Assembly: GCA_905211645.1 (NCBI GenBank)
Contig: CAJMBK010000007.1
Span: 24,013 to 88,012, forward strand
Direction: 5' to 3'
DNA: 64,000 bases
DNA from: an uncultured Caryophanales bacterium
GTDB lineage: Bacteria; Bacillota_I; Bacilli_A; RFN20; CAG-288
Made by a program: the position numbers and the translations under genes. Position 1 is the stretch's first letter, and every line of letters begins with the position of its first letter. This document shows positions 8,384 to 16,755 of this stretch, piece after piece. Below the pieces are notes generated by a model. The model saw only the letters and a list, made by a program, of their open reading frames with translations, searched no databases and was not told where the DNA came from.

Positions 8384-9526
8384 ATGTATATAAGTCAGCA
8401 GCAACGATATCTAAGATCCACGATTACTGCTTTATCATTAATCTGTTCTCTTTTAGTAATTTTTACAGCAGCATTATCGCTAATTCCATTATTTCTATTT
8501 GTAAATCTTCTTTTAGTTTTACTCTCTGTTGGTTTTGTAGTTAGATATCTTAGATATTATAAGAGAATGAAAGATATATGGCTTAAACCAGTTAATGATA
8601 TTCGTTCATTCACCTCATTATCATTTGCAAGTTTTGTATGTTTAATTCTTACGTATTTTCCTTATTCATTTACTGGATTAATTCATCTAACAGTAATATT
8701 AGAATTATTTCATCTTGTAACATTAGTGCCGATGTTTATTCTTTATAATGATTTTAAGAAAACGGATTGTAAACTAGATAAACATTCTCTAAATCTGGTC
8801 AAAGCTAATGTTATCTTTGTAGGACTAATAAATCTTATTTATGGTGTACTATCTTCTTTTTTGATACGAAATATTTTCACGATTATTTATCTCTATTTTC
8901 CTTTAAGCATAAGTACAGCATGGGTATTAATTTTTTGTTTCACAGTTCTTAATAGAGAATATGAAAATGTATATAAAAATCAGGAGACTAAGGGTTTAAT
9001 CCTTTTTATTGTAGGTATTATCTTAGTAGCAATTGGTAATGTAATTTGTTTTAAGTTTGAAGAATCTTTAGTACCACATATTTTAATTGCAATATTTTCT
9101 TTATTGCAATTTGTTGGAATTATCTGTCTTTGCATTTCTTTTGTCTTTGGAATACCCAAAGGAAAAGAAAAATTGTATAAGATTTTGGATATTTGTGCTC
9201 TTGGAGTAGTTATTACTACAAATGCAGCTGTAAATACGGTTCTTAAAGGGGATTACGTAAATTTGATTGTTATGGATAATTTATTCATGAATATTGGTGT
9301 TCTATTTGCTGTTGCAGTATTCTTATGCTTAAAAGACAGACAAAGTAATAACTTACCTTATTTCTGCCTAATACTTTTATTCTATTTTGCAAATTGTTAC
9401 TCAGGATTTGCTATTGTTCCTTCCTGGTTAATAATGGCTGTAACATCAATAGTTTTCATTGTTCGAATTTTGATAAGCAGAAAGAAAGCAACAAGTTCTA
9501 ATAGGCAGATTCCCGCTAATGTCTAA
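8384..9526 (+). CDS. Polytopic membrane protein of unknown function
   Basis: 380 residues with about ten to twelve hydrophobic membrane segments throughout and short charged loops (for example KETKGLIL-like and PKGKEKLYKILD connectors). The start at 8384 (MYISQQQ) follows AAAGGAG with 7-base spacing; an upstream in-frame ATG would start inside the attenuator hairpin. No catalytic or transporter signature is recognised. Its expression seems to be governed by the leader ORF and hairpin directly upstream. A membrane pump or sensor would fit that style of regulation, but nothing in the protein itself shows this. Confidence 0.7.
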   Translation: MYISQQQRYLRSTITALSLICSLLVIFTAALSLIPLFLFVNLLLVLLSVGFVVRYLRYYKRMKDIWLKPVNDIRSFTSLSFASFVCLILTYFPYSFTGLIHLTVILELFHLVTLVPMFILYNDFKKTDCKLDKHSLNLVKANVIFVGLINLIYGVLSSFLIRNIFTIIYLYFPLSISTAWVLIFCFTVLNREYENVYKNQETKGLILFIVGIILVAIGNVICFKFEESLVPHILIAIFSLLQFVGIICLCISFVFGIPKGKEKLYKILDICALGVVITTNAAVNTVLKGDYVNLIVMDNLFMNIGVLFAVAVFLCLKDRQSNNLPYFCLILLFYFANCYSGFAIVPSWLIMAVTSIVFIVRILISRKKATSSNRQIPANV

Positions 9527-9571
9527 CTATTTTTGACAAAGAAGATTATTGATATTGTTTGTAAAATTGTA

Positions 9572-9608
9572 AAAACCTCTATTTGTTAAAATAACAACTA
9601 GAGGTTTT
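9572..9608 (+). promoter_or_regulatory. Hairpin enclosing the ribosome binding site of the HAD gene
   Basis: 10-bp perfect outer stem (9572-9581 with 9599-9608) continued by a 6-bp inner stem (9583-9588 with 9592-9597). The Shine-Dalgarno AGAGG (9600-9604) of the gene starting at 9612 lies in the 3' arm. It may also act as a weak terminator for the preceding gene. Confidence 0.5.
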
Positions 9609-9611
9609 ACT

Positions 9612-10370
9612 ATGGCACAAATTAAAGCGATATTTTTCGATTGTTGGAACACAATCATCAAGTATTTAGAAAGAGAAGAAAATTTCTTTTCAAAAGAGAT
9701 CTACGATCTTTATATCGATGATGAATCTAAAAAAGAAAATAATGTTTCCAGAGAAGAATTTGCTACTTTATATTCTAACTTTTTACGTGAGTTTTATCAC
9801 ACCAATGAAAAATACGAACTTAGAGTTGAACAAGAAGTTAATTACGCTTTAGTTTATTTCAATTTAAAACTCAAAGATGGTGAAAATCTTAGTGAAGTCT
9901 GTGAGAAAGTCTCTCGTCACTACATCCCCGTTAAGATGGATGGAATTGATGTTTTACTTGATTACTGCAAAGCTAACAACATCAAGATGTACGTTTTATC
10001 AAATACTGAATTTTCTTATGATATGACTTACTACCACATTAAAAATTGTTACGGTGGTAAATTCCCCTTCGATGGATTACTTGTTTCATCTGATGTTGGA
10101 GTCAAAAAACCAAGTCCATTATTCTTCAATTTAGGTTTAAGAAAATTTGGCTATTCAAAGGATGAAGTAATCTATGTTGGTGATAACTTCTTCTGCGATG
10201 TTTACGGCAGTAACAATGCGGAATTCAGACATTCAATTCATTTCAATCCTAATAAGTTGGATATTAGAAGTTTTACTAGAAATAACACCATCGATATTGA
10301 TAAGCAAAAATACATTTCAATTTCCAACTATCAAGAACTTGTTGATTTATTAGAAAAAGAGGCAATTTAA
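9612..10370 (+). CDS. HAD-superfamily hydrolase
   Basis: 252-residue haloacid dehalogenase-fold phosphatase-like enzyme. Motif I is FFDCWNT near residue 9-15: the nucleophile Asp is present, the +2 position is Trp rather than Asp, as in subfamilies reading DxY/DxW. Motif II is YVLSNTEF near 130, Lys of motif III is in GVKKPSP near 160, and motif IV is VYVGD-like (YVGDNFFCDVYGSNNA). Substrate unknown. It is followed after 2 bases by the acyl-ACP thioesterase gene, so the pair is cotranscribed; a role in removing a phosphate from a lipid or sugar intermediate is possible but unproved. Its ribosome binding site is within a hairpin. Confidence 0.82.
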   Translation: MAQIKAIFFDCWNTIIKYLEREENFFSKEIYDLYIDDESKKENNVSREEFATLYSNFLREFYHTNEKYELRVEQEVNYALVYFNLKLKDGENLSEVCEKVSRHYIPVKMDGIDVLLDYCKANNIKMYVLSNTEFSYDMTYYHIKNCYGGKFPFDGLLVSSDVGVKKPSPLFFNLGLRKFGYSKDEVIYVGDNFFCDVYGSNNAEFRHSIHFNPNKLDIRSFTRNNTIDIDKQKYISISNYQELVDLLEKEAI

Positions 10371-10372
10371 TT

Positions 10373-11158
10373 ATGGATAGAAATTTATTTTATTACCAAA
10401 CAGAAGTAAGTTTTTCCTACTCTGATTTTGATATCTATGATCATATCTTCCCAAAAAGTATCTTGCAAGTATTCCAAGATATCGCTGGTGAACACGCTAA
10501 CTATTTAAATGTTGGTTACAAAGCGTTCTTATCTAAGAATCTTATCTGGGTTTTGACTAGATTAGGTTATGAAGTTATTAAACCTATCAAACCTTTTAGA
10601 ACTTACATCGCTAAAACTCACCCAGTTAGACCAAAACTTTTGAATATTCAAAGAGATTTTGAATTAATCGATAAAGAAACTGGTGAAGTTTGTGTCAAAG
10701 GTAGCTCTCTTTGGGCAATTGTAAACATCGAAACAAGAAGACTTGTTCGCCCAACCCCTGATATGGGAGATATCTTCACCAAAGATTTTGAATATCTTGA
10801 CGAAGATAAGAATATGCCTTTACTTAAATCAATCTCTAAAGATATCAACGCTGAAGAAGTCAGCTTAGTTCAAAAGGTTATCTTCCCATATTTGGATCAT
10901 AACCTTCATATGAATAACACAAACTACTCATCTTTAGTATTAGCTGTTTTAGATTTACAAAAGGATGAATACGTTTCTTCAATTCAAATTAATTATGAGA
11001 AGGAATGTGCCTTGAACGATTCACTTTATATATATAAGGAAAATATATCCGATTACAATGATGGTGTCAGAACCGTCAAAGTTCTTGGTAAGAAGAATGA
11101 AGATGAAGTCTCCTTCATCTCAATTGTTTCAGTAAAGAAGGTTGATAATGAATTATAA
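10373..11158 (+). CDS. Acyl-ACP thioesterase
   Basis: 261 residues, double-hotdog acyl-[acyl carrier protein] thioesterase family (Pfam Acyl-ACP_TE type), releasing free fatty acids from acyl-ACP. The first hotdog shows VSFSYSDFDIYDHIFPKSIL, the helix FQDIAGEHANYL, and WVLTRLGYEV; the second carries the active-site region PYLDHNLHMNNTNYSSL, with the expected D-x-N-x-H-x-N-N arrangement. Length fits bacterial members. It follows the HAD gene by 2 bases and overlaps the next small gene. Together with acpS, plsC and the acyl ligase elsewhere in the window it suggests recycling of fatty acids. Confidence 0.85.
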   Translation: MDRNLFYYQTEVSFSYSDFDIYDHIFPKSILQVFQDIAGEHANYLNVGYKAFLSKNLIWVLTRLGYEVIKPIKPFRTYIAKTHPVRPKLLNIQRDFELIDKETGEVCVKGSSLWAIVNIETRRLVRPTPDMGDIFTKDFEYLDEDKNMPLLKSISKDINAEEVSLVQKVIFPYLDHNLHMNNTNYSSLVLAVLDLQKDEYVSSIQINYEKECALNDSLYIYKENISDYNDGVRTVKVLGKKNEDEVSFISIVSVKKVDNEL

Positions 11159-11513
11159 AATTTACAATTACTTTTCACTCAAACCAATTTTAATCACAAT
11201 CGGTTTGTTTCTAATTCCAGTTATTGTTTCAGTTCCAATGGTTGCAGTCAGTTTAACAAACATGGATGAAACATTAAAAAGGTATTCCACCAACTCAGTT
11301 TATCTAATTGGCGCCATCTTTTTCCTTGTCTTTTTCCTTTTGTATGGTGCATTTGCAAAAAGCTACAGAAAAAAGACTAAAGATTACTCTGTAAAGATTC
11401 CATTTGAGGATCAAAATAAGAGGATGATGTTCACTTCTCCGGTCATTGTAGTCACAATTTTGACATTTATCTTAGGAATAGTGGAAGAAATTATCCTTTT
11501 TTACCTTTTTTAG
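11148..11513 (+). CDS. Small membrane protein of unknown function
   Basis: 121 residues with three hydrophobic segments (about 12-33, 53-74, 100-120) and a basic loop AKSYRKKTKDYSVK between the second and third. The ATG at 11148 has AAGAAGG 6 bases upstream and overlaps the end of the thioesterase gene by 11 bases, so it is translationally coupled as the third gene of the operon. No known family recognised. Confidence 0.65.
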   Translation: MNYKIYNYFSLKPILITIGLFLIPVIVSVPMVAVSLTNMDETLKRYSTNSVYLIGAIFFLVFFLLYGAFAKSYRKKTKDYSVKIPFEDQNKRMMFTSPVIVVTILTFILGIVEEIILFYLF

Positions 11514-11539
11514 CAAAAAAATTTTATAGTTGAGTATGG

Positions 11540-11570
11540 TTGTGTAAGCCCTTACTTATACAAATTTTTA
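11540..11570 (+). terminator. Intrinsic terminator of the HAD-thioesterase operon
   Basis: 9-bp stem with one G-T pair (11540-11548 with 11555-11563) followed by ATTTTTA. Confidence 0.65.
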
Positions 11571-11691
11571 TTAATTTTGCCGGTTTTCTTAAAAAGTGCT
11601 TGAAAAAACAAATAAATTTAGGAAAATCGCCATTTTTTAAAAAAATCATTTGTATATAATTTTCATAGTTCATATAAAGGAGGAGTTATAT

Positions 11692-14460
11692 ATGAAAAAT
11701 TTAAAGAAGTCCCTTTCACTTATTTTCCTTTCTTCTTTATCACTTACTTCTTGTAGTGGTATTCCAAGCGAATGGGCTGATGGTATCGACTGGGCAGAAG
11801 CAGAGCCAGGCGAAACTACATACAAAACATTAACAGATAAAGCTCGTAAAGCTGAATATAAGACATATTATTCATATATGCCTAACAGCTGGAACACAGC
11901 AACAACCTTCCAAGCTGAAGATGCTTACTATTTATCTAATGTTGTCGACTCTTTAATCGAAGTTGACCAATACAACAGAATCGTTCCTGCTCTTGCAACT
12001 GAAGTTCCTTCCCTTACAAACGGTGGAATCAAAGTTGTCGATGATCATTATGAAATCACATTGACCATCAAAGATGATGTATGGTGGGTTGAAAATGATG
12101 GCTTCGGTGAAAAGAAAGTTGAAAAAGTTAAAGCTGAAGACTTCGTTACTGCAATGAAGATCAATTTGAACTTCGCTTCACGTTCAAATTCATCCTACTT
12201 GCCTCAAATGTTCTTAGCTGGTGCTTCCGATTATTATTATGCAACATATTACATGGCTCAATATGAAACTGCAGAAGATAAGAAAGGTGCAACAAATGCT
12301 AAGGAATTCGCAGCTGTATTGTTAGGTTGCACAACTCAGGACATCGATCAAATCTTAACATTCGAAGGCGTTGGTGTTAAAGCTGATGGCAATAAAGTTA
12401 CATACATCTTAACCGGTAAGCAAGAATACTTCCTTTCCGTTTTAACATATACTCCATTCTTACCTGTTCCAACAGAATTCTACAATGCTCACACTGGTAC
12501 ATTCGGTAAGGATCCTAAGAATATTCTCTCCTGTGGTGCATATGTTGTTGATGGTTCCTATAAACAAGGTGTTTCCAAGGAAGTTATCTTAAATAAGAAC
12601 TTAAACTATTATGATAAGAACCACGTCATGAACGGTCGTGTTCACATCATGCTCTATCCTGAAGATTCCGATGAAACAACATTAAGAAAGTTGTTCGAAT
12701 CAGGCACAATTGATTCATTCGGCGTTGATACATCCGATATCGAAGGTGTTAAGAAGTATATTACTGGTGAATCTGGTAAAGGTACTATCTTGAGTCCTGA
12801 TAACAAATACTCAACAAGTATCGACAGTCCAGGTGAAGGTTCCACAATGGCCTACAACCTCAACACTCACAGAACAGTTTACAAAGGTTCATTGTTCGAT
12901 ACAGAAGGTGCAGATCACTTCGATAATGCATTGATGAAATCTAACAACAACTTGGATTTAGTTGATGACCCACTCAATGAATCCACAGAAGAACAAAAAC
13001 TTCCTTCCGCTCTTGTCAATACAAACTTAGCATTATCCTACTCACCTAAGTTACGTGAAGCTGTCTTAACTTCTCTTGACTACTCAACATATTGGGTTAA
13101 TAATCTCAAGACATACGATTCATACCAAGATCGTAGATTGAATGTTAATACATACACACCTCATGGTTTTATTACAACAGATGAACCAGCTGCTAATGGT
13201 GGTCATGACTATGTCGACTTCCTTGAAGAAGCATGGGTTAATGAACGTGTTCTTGGTAAAGAAATCACTGTTGAAGGTGGTAAAGTTGTTAAAGAAACCT
13301 ATGGTGCAACAGTTTTAGGCAAAGATAGCGTTACATTAAGTGAATTAGTTAAGTCTGAAAATGCAGATGCTAAAGCATATGCTCAAACATTGATTGACGC
13401 AGCACAAGACTTATTCTCACCTGGTGCAATGGGTCTTTACAACTTGATTCCTGCTGTTGATGAAGAGCAAGGTAAGTTCACTGGTTTCGCAGTCGAATCC
13501 ACTGAAGTTGGTCACTACGATGCTACAATCGGTAAGACTGGTGATACAATTAGCTCCGCAGTTTCAACAGGTGCTGCTTTATCCGGTTCTTCTGAAGAAG
13601 GCGAGAGCGAAACTTGGTATAAATCACGTTCACGTGATACAGCATATCTCTCCAAGTTAGTTAGTGAAGGTATTGCTGAAGCTCAAGCTAACCTTACAGC
13701 TGCAGGTCTTAATTGGCAAATTCAAACTCCTATCATCATCGAAGCTCCTACACTTAACTTCTCCGATGATCAAACCCAATTACAAGCTGCTTTCTTAAAC
13801 CGTTCAAATGCTAATATTAATGGTGGTAAATACATCAGTGCTACTGATGATATTGCTCCTGCTCAATACCGTGACGTTGGTGTTGGTGAAGCAAGTGATA
13901 CTATCAAAGCAAATGATGCTCAAGTTCTCTTTGTCCAATCCACAAAAGGACTCATTCCTGATAGTCAAACATATTCAACCATCAACTCAACATACAACTG
14001 CACATTATTAGCTTCTGGTTGGATTCCAGATTACTCTGATGCTAAGACATATGCAGATACAGTTAGAGCTAACGGTGACCTTTCTGGCTTACTCGGTCTT
14101 TCTTACGATACTAACTCTTCTGATAGTATTAATGCAAAACGTGTTAAGAGTATCACTGATGATTATCAAACATTGATTGACGAAGCTGACGCTCAAGTTG
14201 GTTCCGCAAACCGTGCTAGAGGTTATGCTGCTGCTGAAACCGATTTACTCTTCGATAATTACTTATTAAGACCTTTATACAACAGAGGTCAAGGTATCAC
14301 TGTTCAAGTCAGAAGAACACTTCCTAAGGGTGCAACAACACTTGCTTGGGGTCTCAACTCAACCAAGTTGAAAGGTGTCCAAGTCTTCGATGAGACTTTA
14401 ACATCAGACATCGTCAAAGGTGTTTATGATGAAATCACAGCAATTAGAAATGCTGCTTAA
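11692..14460 (+). CDS. oppA: Oligopeptide ABC transporter substrate-binding lipoprotein
   Basis: 922 residues, the extracellular peptide-capturing component of the Opp importer. A lipoprotein signal is clear: basic start MKNLKK, hydrophobic core, lipobox LTSC with Cys21. The SBP_bac_5-type fold is recognisable in VVDSLIEVDQYNRIVPALA, ITLTIKDDVWWVENDGF, VTAMKINLNF, and ILSCGAYVVDGSY followed later by NLNTHRTVY and SPKLREAVLTSLDYSTYWVN. It is far longer than a usual OppA (about 550 residues), with extra Ala/Ser/Thr/Glu-rich segments in the C-terminal half. The start is set by AAAGGAGGAG at 11676-11684; TATAAT at 11655-11660 is a probable -10. Long OppA-like proteins are common in Mollicutes-type bacteria. 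Confidence 0.9.
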   Translation: MKNLKKSLSLIFLSSLSLTSCSGIPSEWADGIDWAEAEPGETTYKTLTDKARKAEYKTYYSYMPNSWNTATTFQAEDAYYLSNVVDSLIEVDQYNRIVPALATEVPSLTNGGIKVVDDHYEITLTIKDDVWWVENDGFGEKKVEKVKAEDFVTAMKINLNFASRSNSSYLPQMFLAGASDYYYATYYMAQYETAEDKKGATNAKEFAAVLLGCTTQDIDQILTFEGVGVKADGNKVTYILTGKQEYFLSVLTYTPFLPVPTEFYNAHTGTFGKDPKNILSCGAYVVDGSYKQGVSKEVILNKNLNYYDKNHVMNGRVHIMLYPEDSDETTLRKLFESGTIDSFGVDTSDIEGVKKYITGESGKGTILSPDNKYSTSIDSPGEGSTMAYNLNTHRTVYKGSLFDTEGADHFDNALMKSNNNLDLVDDPLNESTEEQKLPSALVNTNLALSYSPKLREAVLTSLDYSTYWVNNLKTYDSYQDRRLNVNTYTPHGFITTDEPAANGGHDYVDFLEEAWVNERVLGKEITVEGGKVVKETYGATVLGKDSVTLSELVKSENADAKAYAQTLIDAAQDLFSPGAMGLYNLIPAVDEEQGKFTGFAVESTEVGHYDATIGKTGDTISSAVSTGAALSGSSEEGESETWYKSRSRDTAYLSKLVSEGIAEAQANLTAAGLNWQIQTPIIIEAPTLNFSDDQTQLQAAFLNRSNANINGGKYISATDDIAPAQYRDVGVGEASDTIKANDAQVLFVQSTKGLIPDSQTYSTINSTYNCTLLASGWIPDYSDAKTYADTVRANGDLSGLLGLSYDTNSSDSINAKRVKSITDDYQTLIDEADAQVGSANRARGYAAAETDLLFDNYLLRPLYNRGQGITVQVRRTLPKGATTLAWGLNSTKLKGVQVFDETLTSDIVKGVYDEITAIRNAA

Positions 14461-14529
14461 TTAAACTGTTTAAATAATATTAAGGTATTAATTTAAAGAA
14501 TAGAAATCTATAATTATTATTGATAAAAT

Positions 14530-14568
14530 ATTATGGCTAGTTTAAGCTGAACTAGCCATAATTTATTT
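14530..14568 (+). terminator. Hairpin between oppA and oppB, possible partial terminator
   Basis: 13-bp perfect stem (14530-14542 with 14550-14562) followed by TTATTTA, a weak U-tract. Such an element would let the binding protein be made in excess over the permease genes. Confidence 0.6.
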
Positions 14569-14584
14569 ATGAGGAGGTATATAA

Positions 14585-15775
14585 ATGAGAGATTTGGATC
14601 TTGGGATTCAAAAAATCATCGTTATCAGTTTATATACTGTAATTGTCGGTCTCATAGTTGCTTTCGTTGTAACTGCAATCTTAGTTAGAAAGAAAGTTAT
14701 TTTGAAGTATTCCAATTCCGGTATAAAAAGATTTTTTGGTAACTCTTTACTTTATTACTCTTTAAGAAGAATCGGTTCAGCGATTATTACGATGTTCCTT
14801 GCAATCATCGTTACCTACTTCTTGTTGAGATTTAACTACAATCCTAACAACTTCTGTGACGGAATTTTTATTAAGTTCCCAGTTGCTATTAGACCTCAGC
14901 TTTGTGACCAAATGCTCACAGCAATGGGCTACACCGGTTCCACTTTTGAGCAATTGTTAAGATTCATCTATAACGTTATTCCTTTCCCTAAAGAAATATC
15001 TGACTTCCAATCCACAGACTTAAATGGTAATGCAGCATATGTTTATTGGGGTATTATCAATTTTGGTAACGGTTATCAAACCGGTAAAACAACCTTAACC
15101 CCACTCATTCAAGATATGATTGGTGATTATATCGGTTTATCCTTAGTCATTGGTGCTATCGGTTTCATCATCAGCGAACTTTTAGGTTATCCATTCGGTG
15201 TTTTACTTGCCAAATACAAGAACAAATGGTTCGATAAAGTTGGTAATGCCTGTATCATCTTAGTCTTTGCTATCCCATCTGTTGTTTTCTACTACTTGTT
15301 CAAACAAGCATTCGATGCAATGGGATTCCCAATGCTTTACACATCGACTAACTTTGCTTCATTAATTGCTCCTGGTCTTATCATGGGTCTTGGTTCATTC
15401 TGGTCTATCGCTTTATGGGTTAGACGTTACATGGTTGACGAATTCGGCTCCGATTACGTTAAATTCGCACGTTCTAAGGGTGTTCCTGAGAACAAGATTA
15501 TGTATAAGCACGTTTTAAGAAACGCTATCATTCCACTTGTCAGATCCTTCCCAGCATCCATCTTATACTGCTTAGTTGGTTCATTCTTCATCGAATCCAT
15601 CTACAGCGTTCCAGGTATCGGTTACCAATTATACGATGCCTTGACTAAGAACAATTTCCCTGCTGTTCAAGGTTTCACTATCTTCTCAGCATTTATTTCA
15701 GTTATCGCTTCAGTTAGTGGTGATATTCTTACCGCAGTTTGCGACCCTAGAATTTCATTCACTGCAAATGATTAA
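14585..15775 (+). CDS. oppB: Oligopeptide ABC transporter permease OppB
   Basis: 396 residues. Membrane permease with an N-terminal helix (about 9-35), a second helix near 60-80, a long extracytoplasmic region (to about 155) and five further helices. The binding-protein-dependent transport signature (EAA loop) reads EFGSDYVKFARSKGVPENKI followed by MYKHVLRNAIIPL, which docks on the ATPases. Ends SGDILTAVCDPRIS, typical of the OppB/DppB group. It is about 80 residues longer than E. coli OppB because of the N-terminal extra helix. GAGGAGG precedes the start. Second gene of oppABCDF. Confidence 0.93.
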   Translation: MRDLDLGIQKIIVISLYTVIVGLIVAFVVTAILVRKKVILKYSNSGIKRFFGNSLLYYSLRRIGSAIITMFLAIIVTYFLLRFNYNPNNFCDGIFIKFPVAIRPQLCDQMLTAMGYTGSTFEQLLRFIYNVIPFPKEISDFQSTDLNGNAAYVYWGIINFGNGYQTGKTTLTPLIQDMIGDYIGLSLVIGAIGFIISELLGYPFGVLLAKYKNKWFDKVGNACIILVFAIPSVVFYYLFKQAFDAMGFPMLYTSTNFASLIAPGLIMGLGSFWSIALWVRRYMVDEFGSDYVKFARSKGVPENKIMYKHVLRNAIIPLVRSFPASILYCLVGSFFIESIYSVPGIGYQLYDALTKNNFPAVQGFTIFSAFISVIASVSGDILTAVCDPRISFTAND

Positions 15776-15786
15776 AGGAGGTTAAT

Positions 15787-16743
15787 ATGCAAAAGGTTAT
15801 AAATGATAAGTTTATTAAATCTAATGACGAAGAACTTTTTGAAATTATTGGCGTCCAAAACGAAAGCATCGATGCTTTATCAACTGCTCCTTATTCATAT
15901 TGGACTGAAGTTTTCAAAACATTAGCTCACAACAAAGGTGTTTGGATCTGTTTATTCTTATTCCTCGTTGTTATCTTCTTCGCTATTTTTGGTAACAACT
16001 GGTGCTACTATGATCCAAACCAACTTCTTACAAATAAATATGAAGGACCATCTGTTGAACACTGGTTCGGTGTCGGTTCCAAATGGGACTTATGGACTGT
16101 TACCTGGTCAGGTGCTAGAACATCCCTTATCCTTTCAGTCTTAGTCTCTTTAATCAACATCGCTTTAGGTCTTATCATCGGTTCTGTCTGGGGTTACTTC
16201 CCTAAGATTGACCCTATCATGATTGAAATTAGAAACTTCTTCACTAACGTTCCAGCCCTCTTGTTGAACGTTATGTTTATGAAGCTGTTCCTGAAAGCGA
16301 GCGTGGATGCCTTCTGGGCTGTCACATTCTGTTTGTGCTTCACAGGTTGGCTCGGTTTAGCTTCCACAATCAGAAACCAAATCATCATCATCAGAAATCG
16401 TGACTTCAACATTGCTTCTAAGACTTTAGGTAGTAAGTCAGTCACTATGATTATTCACAACATGCTTCCACAAATCATCGCTGTTGTTGTTACCTTAGTT
16501 GCTAACTCAATCCCAGCCGCCATCGACGGTGAAGTCTCATTATCATTCTTCGGTTTGTCCGTTTCTAACCCAATCGAACCTACATTAGGTTACGTTATTA
16601 ACACTGGTGCTAAAGACAGTAACTGGCCAACATCACCACATATTGTTATGTTGCCTGCTCTGGTCACCATCTTAATTACAATCACATGTTACTACATCGG
16701 TTTCGCTATCGCTGACGCTGCCGATCCTAGAACACATAGATAG
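15787..16743 (+). CDS. oppC: Oligopeptide ABC transporter permease OppC
   Basis: 318 residues. Cytoplasmic N-terminus with the OppC_N-type helix (about 58-78), followed by WFGVGSKWDLWTVTWSGARTS, typical of OppC/DppC (GTDxxGRDxxSRxxxGxRxS). EAA loop: RNRDFNIASKTLGSKS followed by VTMIIHNMLPQ. Ends with the family's AIADAADPRT. It starts 11 bases after oppB with an AGGAGG site and is 12 bases from oppD. Forms the membrane channel with OppB. Confidence 0.93.
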   Translation: MQKVINDKFIKSNDEELFEIIGVQNESIDALSTAPYSYWTEVFKTLAHNKGVWICLFLFLVVIFFAIFGNNWCYYDPNQLLTNKYEGPSVEHWFGVGSKWDLWTVTWSGARTSLILSVLVSLINIALGLIIGSVWGYFPKIDPIMIEIRNFFTNVPALLLNVMFMKLFLKASVDAFWAVTFCLCFTGWLGLASTIRNQIIIIRNRDFNIASKTLGSKSVTMIIHNMLPQIIAVVVTLVANSIPAAIDGEVSLSFFGLSVSNPIEPTLGYVINTGAKDSNWPTSPHIVMLPALVTILITITCYYIGFAIADAADPRTHR

Positions 16744-16755
16744 GAGGAATTAAAT

